Source: DASZZY01 sp036260395
Lineage (GTDB): Bacteria > Actinomycetota > UBA4738 > CALAEC01
Length of the DNA stretch: 6,452 nucleotides
Assembly (NCBI GenBank): GCA_036260395.1
Contig: DASZZY010000147.1
Coordinates: 1-6,452 of the forward strand
Reading direction: 5' to 3'
The notes beneath the pieces were generated by a model, which was not told where the DNA came from, did not search any database, and worked only from the letters and a program-made list of their open reading frames with translations. The translations under genes were made by a program, and so were the position numbers. Below, piece after piece: positions 1 through 4,819 of the stretch. How positions within the stretch are numbered: the stretch's first letter is position 1; the number at the start of each line of letters is the position of its first letter.

Positions 1-1
1 C

Positions 2-727
2 GTGTCGGTGCTCCTCGCCGCCGGCCGGACCACGGTCATCCCGGTCTCCTGCGTGGAGCAGGGTCGGTGGCACTACGGGGAGCGGCCGGACTTCGTCCCG
101 GTGGAGGCCCCGTTCGCCCCGGTGGGCCTGCGGGCCCGGAAGATGGCCGGCGCCGCCGCCAGCGCCCGGGCCGGAGGACGCTACCGCGCCGACCAGATGG
201 CGGTCTGGGACGAGGTCCGCCGGGTGGAGGAGAACCTCGCGGCCCCCGCTTCGGCCACCGGAGCCCTGGGCGACGCGGTCCGGGCCCGGCGCCGGGAGCT
301 GGGTGCGGTGTTGGCGGCGTTCCCGGCGCCCGAGAAGGGGCAGACGGGGGTCGTGGCGTGCATCGGCGGCCGTCTGGTGGCGGTCGACGGGTTCGACCGG
401 GCGGAGACGCTGACGAAGGTGTGGCCCCGGCTTGTGGGCGGGTACGCCACGGACGCCATCGGGCGGCGCGCGGTCGCGGTCCCGGACAGGGCCGCGGAGC
501 GGTTCCTGGAGGAGGTGGCCAGAGGCCAGGCCACGTCACACGAGGGCGTGGGCCTGGGGATGCAGGTCATCGTGACCTCGGGCTCGGCGGTGGCCACCGC
601 GCTGACCTGGGAGGACGGAGTCGTGCACCTGGCGGTGCTTGGTCGTCCGCAGGAGGGCCGGAACCCCGAGCAGGTGTTCCCCTCGCCGTCGGCCCGCGCC
701 CGCCGCTGGTTCCACGAGCGCTCCTGA
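2..727 (+). CDS. DUF6569 / ARPP-1 family protein (5'-truncated by window edge)
   Basis: 241 residues are visible. The frame is open from the first complete codon (GTG at 2), so the true start lies upstream; in this family the conserved core begins before the point where the window starts. Family landmarks I recognise are IPVSCVEQGRW (visible residues 13-23), the Q65-x-x-V-W69 patch followed by a charged helix, the GQTGVVACIGGRLVAVDGFD strand-turn region (113-132), and a C-terminal VGLG...VVHLAVL block (183-213). From recall, ARPP-1 domains are named for association with ADP-ribosylglycohydrolases and rhodanese/phosphatase-like proteins; no enzymatic activity is established, and no catalytic motif can be assigned here. 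No signal peptide or membrane segment is seen in the visible part. The 3' end is intact (TGA). Family assignment is from memory of the conserved blocks and is fairly secure; function is unknown. Confidence 0.85.
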   Translation: MSVLLAAGRTTVIPVSCVEQGRWHYGERPDFVPVEAPFAPVGLRARKMAGAAASARAGGRYRADQMAVWDEVRRVEENLAAPASATGALGDAVRARRRELGAVLAAFPAPEKGQTGVVACIGGRLVAVDGFDRAETLTKVWPRLVGGYATDAIGRRAVAVPDRAAERFLEEVARGQATSHEGVGLGMQVIVTSGSAVATALTWEDGVVHLAVLGRPQEGRNPEQVFPSPSARARRWFHERS

Positions 728-762
728 GAGAGCCTTTGACCAGCACTCTGCCGGCAGCCGCC

Positions 763-777
763 GCTGGCGGGGCCAGC
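763..777 (+). terminator. GC hairpin after the ARPP-1 gene
   Basis: GCTGGC (763-768) and GCCAGC (772-777) form a perfect 6-bp stem with a GGG loop. A partly overlapping alternative pairs CCGCC (758-762) with GGCGG (766-770). It lies 36 bases after the upstream stop codon and just before ATG 784. There is no T-run after it (CTCTTC), so it is at best a weak or non-canonical terminator. If the next gene were translated from 784 this structure would sit over its ribosome-binding region, which mildly favours ATG 814 as the start. Confidence 0.35.
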
Positions 778-783
778 CTCTTC

Positions 784-1251
784 ATGTCAGCGCCCACCGC
801 TAATGTTCGGCCCATGGCGGAAGCCCGCACCCGCTCGCTGGATGTGATCCTTGAGGAGGTTCGGATCGAGAGGCAGGCGCAGTTGCGCCACTTCGACGCT
901 CTCGATGCCAAGGCGGGAATCATCCTCGGGTTTGCTGGGGCGCTGGTCGCCCTGGCCCCCGCCGGTCCGGTGCTTCTCGACATATCGAGATTCGCCGCCG
1001 CCCTGAGCGGATTCCTTGCCCTGTCGACCTTCTGGCCGCGTGGGTACTGGGCGATCGAGCTGCGGAGGATCCGGGACCTGTACCTCGCGGCAGAGCCAAC
1101 CTTCACCAGACTCCGCATCCTCGACACCCAGATCTGGATGGCCGAGGAACTCGGCGGAGTCCTCCACTCGAAGGCTCGACGACTGAAAAGCGCGATGGGA
1201 GCGCTCGCGATCAGCGCGCTGCTCACTGCCATCGGGCTCGGACTACACTGA
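784..1251 (+). CDS. Small three-helix membrane protein, PycTM/effector-like
   Basis: 155 residues. A charged N-terminal helix (LDVILEEVRIERQAQLRHFDALDAK, about 19-43) carries the motif HFDALDAKAG (36-45) and runs into hydrophobic segments at about 45-65 and 68-84. A charged linker follows (87-134), then a C-terminal hydrophobic segment (about 135-154). The D-x-K-A-G motif leading straight into two close helices is the pattern I associate with PycTM-type (DUF5706-like) and related 2TM effectors of cyclic-nucleotide defence systems; no sensor or cyclase domain is present in the protein or next to it. Start is uncertain: ATG 784 is the longest ATG start but lacks a clear ribosome-binding site. 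ATG 814 (145 residues) sits 7 bases after TAATGT and could be leaderless. The next small ORF follows after 14 bases, so the two are probably co-transcribed. Membrane location is confident; the effector role is a hypothesis. Confidence 0.75.
   Translation: MSAPTANVRPMAEARTRSLDVILEEVRIERQAQLRHFDALDAKAGIILGFAGALVALAPAGPVLLDISRFAAALSGFLALSTFWPRGYWAIELRRIRDLYLAAEPTFTRLRILDTQIWMAEELGGVLHSKARRLKSAMGALAISALLTAIGLGLH
801..806 (+). promoter_or_regulatory. -10-like box TAATGT
   Basis: TAATGT fits TANNNT and is followed by TCGG. It ends 7 bases before ATG 814, which would place the transcript start at or next to the A of that ATG (leaderless). No convincing -35 is present at 16-19 bases upstream (CTCTTC at 17). 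TTGACC at 736-741 is too far away to pair with it. Confidence 0.3.
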
Positions 1252-1265
1252 CTCGAGGAGACGCC

Positions 1266-1442
1266 ATGGATAAGGAACCTGGAACACCGAAACAGACGGA
1301 AACTCCCCAGGCTGGGTCTCAAGAGCCGCCGCCGTTCGATCCTGACCCTCGAATCGTGACCTACCTCGAGCGGGGAGCGAACCCAGAAAAAAATAGGCGC
1401 TTCAGGGAGCTGGGGGAGCGCCGCATACCACGTGAGGATTGA
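1266..1442 (+). CDS. 58-residue hypothetical protein, partner ORF of the membrane protein
   Basis: ATG 1266 is preceded by GAGGAG (1255-1260) at 5-base spacing, the clearest ribosome-binding site in this part of the window. The ORF starts 14 bases after the membrane-protein stop, so they form a likely two-gene operon. Residues 1-28 are Pro/Gln/Thr/acidic and probably disordered (KEPGTPKQTETPQAG). Residues 29-58 are predicted helical and charged, with an IVTYLERG motif (30-37) and a basic stretch NRRFRELGERR (43-53). It contains no cysteine and no membrane helix. I recognise no family. Good spacing, a clean stop (TGA 1440-1442) and position argue it is translated. It could be a small regulator or partner of the membrane protein, which is inference only. 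Confidence 0.6.
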   Translation: MDKEPGTPKQTETPQAGSQEPPPFDPDPRIVTYLERGANPEKNRRFRELGERRIPRED

Positions 1443-1483
1443 CGGAACAGTGTCTCAGCATCTCTTGATTGGGGCTCCTTCAT

Positions 1484-1639
1484 ATGAGGATGGCGACTAA
1501 GGTCAAGAAGCGCCCGTCACACCGCGGGATACCCCTGCGTGAGGGGTACCAAGGAAAAGCCCTTCCACCGGGCGTGAAGGCGAGCCCGCCGAAGGGGCCT
1601 GCGGCGGGAGTTCCCCTCTCCCCCAAGAAGTCGGCGTAG
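1484..1639 (+). CDS. 51-residue strongly basic Pro/Gly-rich small protein
   Basis: Open from ATG 1484 to TAG 1637-1639; ATG 1490 is an alternative start two codons in. A possible ribosome-binding stretch GGGG (1471-1474) lies 9 bases before ATG 1484. By hand count there are 12 Lys/Arg and a single acidic residue (Glu20), and 9 Pro. The N-terminus is a basic tail (TKVKKRPSHR), the middle holds the only non-repetitive core (RGIPLREGYQGK, 14-25), and the rest is Pro/Gly/Ala/Lys low complexity ending PKKSA. No family recognised. It may be a nucleic-acid-binding or partner peptide, or not translated at all. It lies 41 bases after the preceding small ORF, possibly in the same transcript, and directly before the decayed gene. 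Confidence 0.4.
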   Translation: MRMATKVKKRPSHRGIPLREGYQGKALPPGVKASPPKGPAAGVPLSPKKSA

Positions 1640-1640
1640 T

Positions 1641-2035
1641 CAGGCCGCCGGGTACTTCCCTGCGGAGAGATGATTCCAGCTCGGGCAGACCGCCTCTGCC
1701 ATCGAGATCCCGTTCACGGACGCGAAGGGCCGCTTCGAGTGGGGGCCCTGGGCGTCCTTCGACCGCATCGATTTCGAGGACATCCTCGCCACTGGGACGG
1801 CTCGGATCGACACGAGAACCCGCCGTATCTGGGTTTCCTGGTAACCCATCTGCCCAGCTACCCGTCGACCTTCGGGCTCGACGTCCTCGTCCATCCCGGG
1901 CGGAGGAATGAGCGCCCAACGTTCCATGCCGAGGACAAGGAGCACCCTCTGACCATCGAGCAGACCGAGGGCATCACGCAGGCGCGCTACGAGGAAATCA
2001 TCGCCACCGCTCTCCATGGAACGTCGCCGAACTAG
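1641..2035 (+). pseudogene. Frameshifted remnant of an unidentified gene
   Basis: Coding character switches frame inside this stretch. From about 1674 to 1841 the frame ending in TAA 1842-1844 reads as a normal protein (EIPFTDAKGRFEWGPWASF, then FEDILATGTARI). By hand count 40 of 46 codons from 1704 to 1841 end in G/C. From about 1829 to 2032 the frame ending in TAG 2033-2035 takes over (LDVLVHPGRRNERPTFHAED, then EGITQARYEEIIATAL), with 56 of 68 codons ending in G/C. Over 1703-1828 that second frame is poor (23 of 42). The first frame has an in-frame TGA at 1671-1673, with plausible coding before it (QAAGYFPAER), and no ATG/GTG/TTG start after it. One missing base (or two extra) near 1790-1842 plus the TGA explain the pattern. 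ATG 1670 opens the second frame but gives an Arg/His-rich shadow for its first half. A sequencing or assembly error could mimic the frameshift. Family unknown. Confidence 0.5.
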
Positions 2036-2120
2036 TTCGAACCGCCGTGATGTTCAGTGCATACACGATGAACGTCCGCCGTTTCCCGATGTTCCCGAGG
2101 CTGCGACCGCCGTACCGAGC

Positions 2121-2140
2121 CTGACCGCCGGGCGGCTCAG
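2121..2140 (-). terminator. Bulged hairpin at the 3' end of the Asp-box gene
   Basis: On the plus strand CTGA (2121-2124) pairs with TCAG (2137-2140), and CCG (2125-2127) pairs with CGG (2133-2135), with C2136 bulged and a small CCGGG loop. The structure includes the stop codon of the minus-strand gene. No T-run follows on either strand. It lies between two convergent coding stretches and may slow or end transcription, but the case is weak. Confidence 0.25.
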
Positions 2141-3453
2141 CGCAGCAGCGCGCGGGCGCGAGCGAAGTAGATGTCGCGCTCCAGGGAGGCGGCGGTCCCC
2201 ACGGTGAGGACCCGCCTGGTCCACACCACCGACAGGTGGTGGTCCGGGCCGAAGTAGCTCCCCAGGTAGTCCCCGGGCGGTCGGGAGAAGGCCGCCGAGG
2301 AGACCGGGGTCGGATCGGCCTTGACGAGCGTGGGGACCTGTCCCGGCCGCCAGATGGCGCCGTAGACGTGCCAGGGCTCGCTCGTGTTGGGGCGGTAGTA
2401 CACGCCCATGCCGAGCAGGTCGTTGCGGAAGCGGCTCACCGCCAGCCAGGCGTAGTCGTACAGCCCTGGGACCGGTGTGATGTCCTGGTCGGTCCACGTC
2501 GCGCCGTGGTCCGTGGAGTGGAACAGGCGGAGCCGGTTCCGGATCGGATTGGTGTTCGGAACGCCGTCGTTGAACAGAACCCACACCGAGCCGTCGGGCG
2601 CCACTTCCACGGTGGGCCAGCTCTCTCTGGGGTGGTCGGTGTACGTCCCGATCTCCCGGCGGGTGAACGTGCGGGCGTCGTCGTCGGAGACGTAGACGTA
2701 CAGCTTCCCGGCGTCGTTCGTGCACGCCACGTACACGAACTGGGACCCGGGCGTGTGGTCGGCGGCCGGCCGGCACCAGCCGGAGTCCGGGAGCACCTGG
2801 CCCACGGGGTCGAAGGTCATCCCGCCGTCGTAGGAGGGGTACACCGTGTACCGGCCACCGTCCCCGAACTTGGTCCCGTCGTTCCCCAGATACACGACGG
2901 TGCTGTCCCCGTGGGCCGTCACCCACGGCCGGTCGTCCACGGGGTTGGCCGAGGGGATCAGCGGCCGCGTGAAGTCGAACTGGATGCCGTCCAGGCCCCG
3001 GCCGGTAAGGGTCCACCGGGTGATCGTGCTGTCGGGCAGGTACGTGTCGACCAGGTATAGGTGGTTCGCGTCGTCGATGACCAGGTCGCCCTCGATCCCG
3101 GGCTCGCGCTGCTCAAGGCTCAGGGCGGTGAGCCCCGGGATGTCGTGCCAGGTGCGCCCGTTGTCCACCGAGGTCCACATCCACGACATGCTCCGGGTCA
3201 GCAGCGGCGACCTGGTGTCCGGAGCGAGGAGCAGCTGCCAGTTCTCCTTGTGCGCCGTGGAGAAGATGTTGCCGAAGTCGTCCACGACGACGGTCGGCTC
3301 GTAGCCGAACCCGAGCGGCGGGGTCACCTTCACCGGGGGACTGAACCGAACCCCGGACTGGCGCCTGGCGCCGGCCTCCGTGGCCAGAGCCAGAGCGGCC
3401 GTCAGCGCCAGAGCGGCGGAGAGAGCGACGGCGCTCCGGGTGCGGGCAGTCAT
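2137..3453 (-). CDS. Secreted Asp-box (BNR repeat) beta-propeller protein, sialidase-fold
   Basis: 438 residues from ATG (complement of 3451-3453). The frame opens further upstream, but a signal peptide begins at this Met: basic MTARTR, hydrophobic core about 8-24, and an Ala-rich cleavage region ending near 29 (EAGA). Asp-box motifs S-x-D-x-G-x-T-W/F mark propeller blades: SVDNGRTW (95-102), SYDGGMTF (207-214), STDHGATW (313-320), and a degenerate SDDDARTF (256-263). DDRPWVT (173-179) resembles a motif common in bacterial BNR proteins. Cys227 and Cys244 are the only cysteines outside the signal and could form a disulfide. I see no RIP-type motif or assignable Arg triad, so sialidase activity should not be assumed; carbohydrate or surface binding is equally possible. 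No good Shine-Dalgarno precedes the start; the promoter is almost adjacent. Secretion and fold confident, substrate unknown. Confidence 0.85.
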   Translation of the reverse strand: MTARTRSAVALSAALALTAALALATEAGARRQSGVRFSPPVKVTPPLGFGYEPTVVVDDFGNIFSTAHKENWQLLLAPDTRSPLLTRSMSWMWTSVDNGRTWHDIPGLTALSLEQREPGIEGDLVIDDANHLYLVDTYLPDSTITRWTLTGRGLDGIQFDFTRPLIPSANPVDDRPWVTAHGDSTVVYLGNDGTKFGDGGRYTVYPSYDGGMTFDPVGQVLPDSGWCRPAADHTPGSQFVYVACTNDAGKLYVYVSDDDARTFTRREIGTYTDHPRESWPTVEVAPDGSVWVLFNDGVPNTNPIRNRLRLFHSTDHGATWTDQDITPVPGLYDYAWLAVSRFRNDLLGMGVYYRPNTSEPWHVYGAIWRPGQVPTLVKADPTPVSSAAFSRPPGDYLGSYFGPDHHLSVVWTRRVLTVGTAASLERDIYFARARALLR

Positions 3454-3465
3454 CGAAGCGGGCGA

Positions 3466-3494
3466 ATCATACTCCCTGTCCTCGCAACCGCCAA
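3466..3494 (-). promoter_or_regulatory. Promoter of the Asp-box gene, TTGGCG-N17-TATGAT
   Basis: Read on the minus strand: -35 TTGGCG (3494-3489), 17-base spacer, -10 TATGAT (3471-3466), with 12 bases between the -10 and ATG 3453. A start site 6-8 bases after the -10 leaves a leader of only about 5 bases, so translation is probably leaderless or nearly so. This fits the absence of a ribosome-binding site at normal spacing. It is the best -35/-10 pair in the window. Confidence 0.6.
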
Positions 3495-3612
3495 GTCGGT
3501 CTCGCGCCGACCGGGGCGGTTGGCGGCGGTGACCCAGCAACGCACCCGGCGCTCGTTCCCCGTGAGCATGTCATGGCCAGGGTTACCGTCGCGAGCAAGG
3601 CGCCCGGAACAC

Positions 3613-3642
3613 TTGCTCGGCCGCTTCCTGTGCGGCTACCGT
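3613..3642 (+). promoter_or_regulatory. Candidate promoter TTGCTC-N18-TACCGT
   Basis: TTGCTC (3613-3618), an 18-base spacer, then TACCGT (3637-3642) followed by ACGG. It lies in the divergent spacer between the Asp-box gene and the membrane-protein gene and would give a leader of about 13 bases containing the GAGGAGG ribosome-binding site (3651-3657). The -35 is weak; the -10 fits TANNNT only. Confidence 0.35.
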
Positions 3643-3662
3643 ACGGGGCAGAGGAGGCCCGC

Positions 3663-4646
3663 ATGACACCGTTCGCGCTCTCGAGCCCTTCTCCAAGCGC
3701 GAATCCTCCTCGTGCCCGGGCGCTTGAGCATCGACTGGTCCGCGTGCTCGGCGTGGCCGTTCTCTCTGCTCTCTTCCTCGCTGGACCAGCCCCAGCCGGC
3801 GCCGCACAGGCCAGCACCGATAACGAGTGCTTCCTTCAAGCGAAACGAGCGCGCGACAGAGGGGTGCGGAACGTGGCTTTTCGGCGAGGCGGGGGGCTCG
3901 CCCGCTTGAGCGAACCGGACGGTGGGATCGTGATCGCCTACGGCCGTGAGTCCGCGAGGGGGCCAGAGACCGAACTCCTCAGCATCGACCGAGGCCGGAT
4001 CACGCCGAGGGCCATCCTGCCCGTCACCAAGAGCACGCTCGAGCGGACAGGTGTGGAAGGCGAGATCACGCCGAGCCAATATCGCGCCTGGGCGAGCGTC
4101 AATCGGCTCGGCCAGGTCACGCTGTCGGTCTGCACGGATCCACGCGCGCTGGAGATCGATCCCGGGGAGTATCGAGGCACGGTGACGATCTCGGGGCGTG
4201 GAGTCGAGCCGCTGACGCTGCCGGTCACCGTGACGATCCAGTACCCGTACTGGCCGCTCCTCTTCTTCCCGTTCCTGTTTGGCGTGTTGCTGTTCGCCCC
4301 GATCGTCGTCTGGTTGGGCGGAGAGCCCTCGGAGATCCCACGGATCCCGGCGCTGTCCAGACGGGGAAGGGGCGCCGACTGGGACCTCCGAGGATGGGCC
4401 CGCGAGACTGTTTTTCCCCTGGTCACCGGGGGGATCGCGGCCTTCGGCGCGTTCTTCGCTACCTATTGGCGCGATCCGGCTTGGGGAGCCGAAGCGCCCG
4501 AGCAGTGGATAGCCCTCTTCGCTGCGATGTTCACCGCGGCGACGGCCGGGATCGCGGGAAGCGGCGTGGTGCGCGAGGCGCAAGCCCGAAGCGCGGCACG
4601 GAGGGCGCGCCGAGACCGCCGCCGCCGCCGAAAAGCGCAGACCTGA
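3663..4646 (+). CDS. Exported membrane protein: beta-rich extracytoplasmic domain plus three membrane helices
   Basis: 327 residues from ATG 3663, chosen because GAGGAGG (3651-3657) precedes it by 5 bases; an upstream ATG at 3573 lacks such a site. A long N-region (1-26) leads to a hydrophobic signal sequence (27-41) and a likely cleavage site near AQA/STD (50/51). Residues 51-195 form an outer domain with two cysteines (Cys56, Cys157), possibly paired, ending in strands typical of Ig-like/BACON-type folds (PGEYRGTVTISG, then LTLPVTVTIQ). Membrane helices follow at about 196-218, 250-268 and 282-301, with Arg-rich cytoplasmic loop and tail (308-324), in line with positive-inside topology. I do not recognise a named family. 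It stands alone between a divergent gene and a hairpin-rich spacer. It may sense or anchor something at the cell surface; nothing specific is shown. Confidence 0.8.
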   Translation: MTPFALSSPSPSANPPRARALEHRLVRVLGVAVLSALFLAGPAPAGAAQASTDNECFLQAKRARDRGVRNVAFRRGGGLARLSEPDGGIVIAYGRESARGPETELLSIDRGRITPRAILPVTKSTLERTGVEGEITPSQYRAWASVNRLGQVTLSVCTDPRALEIDPGEYRGTVTISGRGVEPLTLPVTVTIQYPYWPLLFFPFLFGVLLFAPIVVWLGGEPSEIPRIPALSRRGRGADWDLRGWARETVFPLVTGGIAAFGAFFATYWRDPAWGAEAPEQWIALFAAMFTAATAGIAGSGVVREAQARSAARRARRDRRRRRKAQT

Positions 4647-4649
4647 CCT

Positions 4650-4672
4650 CGACGGCTCGAGTACCGCCGTCG
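4650..4672 (+). terminator. Perfect 7-bp hairpin after the membrane-protein gene
   Basis: CGACGGC (4650-4656) and GCCGTCG (4666-4672) pair perfectly around a 9-base loop, starting 4 bases after the stop codon. Position suggests a terminator or 3'-end stabiliser. There is no T-run (GGTAAGACGG follows), so it is not a textbook intrinsic terminator. Confidence 0.45.
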
Positions 4673-4688
4673 GTAAGACGGAGAACTC

Positions 4689-4713
4689 CCTGACTTGGTG
4701 GAGCCCCGTCAGG
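4689..4713 (+). repeat. Second hairpin in the spacer, arm shared with the gene end
   Basis: CCTGAC (4689-4694) pairs with GTCAGG (4708-4713). Inside, GG (4697-4698) can pair with CC (4704-4705) across a TT/CC internal loop. The right arm, extended to GTCAGGT (4708-4714), is also the exact complement of ACCTGAC at 4641-4647, which spans the stop codon of the membrane-protein gene. The two pairings exclude each other. Confidence 0.35.
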
Positions 4714-4788
4714 TTCGTGCGTTCGGAAACGTGCGCCCTTCTCTCTAGGCGGAATGACAGGGTTGTGCTTCGTGTCGGACGCCGCCCG

Positions 4789-4794
4789 TAGTCT
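4789..4794 (+). promoter_or_regulatory. -10-like box TAGTCT upstream of the AAA gene
   Basis: TAGTCT fits TANNNT and is followed by TCGC, matching the context of the other boxes here. A start site 6-8 bases downstream gives a leader of about 18 bases that includes the AGGAG ribosome-binding site (4808-4812). No -35 is evident at 16-19 bases; TTGTGC (4763-4768) would need a 20-base spacer. Confidence 0.3.
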
Positions 4795-4819
4795 TCGCCC
4801 GGAGAGAAGGAGAAGACGA

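Noticed and set aside
736..741. TTGACC as a -35 element
   Set aside because: No TANNNT box at 16-19 bases downstream.
67..783. Long plus-strand frame upstream of the membrane protein
   Set aside because: Gly/Arg/Pro-rich shadow of the ARPP-1 gene; only the part from 784 or 814 has normal composition.
567..1322. 251-codon minus-strand frame
   Set aside because: Ser/Arg-rich antisense of the membrane-protein gene with no ribosome-binding site; the plus strand has motif, helices and a downstream partner.
1671..1673. TGA as recoded selenocysteine or readthrough codon
   Set aside because: The same gene also needs a frameshift further on and has no start codon, so decay is simpler. No selenocysteine-insertion hairpin was evident immediately downstream.
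1640..2017. Uninterrupted 125-codon minus-strand frame over the decayed gene
   Set aside because: Many A/T-ending codons in its first half and a Ser/Met/Lys-rich second half typical of antisense. Plus-strand frames have clearly better third-position bias, though they need a frameshift.
2016..2207. 63-codon plus-strand frame
   Set aside because: Arg-rich, no ribosome-binding site, overlaps the 3' end of the Asp-box gene in antisense.
2054..3060. Long frames on both strands within the Asp-box gene
   Set aside because: Arg/Gly/His/Val-rich shadows; the chosen frame has a signal peptide and Asp-box motifs.
4754..4819. Upstream ATG start for the AAA gene
   Set aside because: Adds an Arg-rich stretch overlapping the -10-like box, with no spaced ribosome-binding site; GTG 4820 has AAGGAG at 7 bases.
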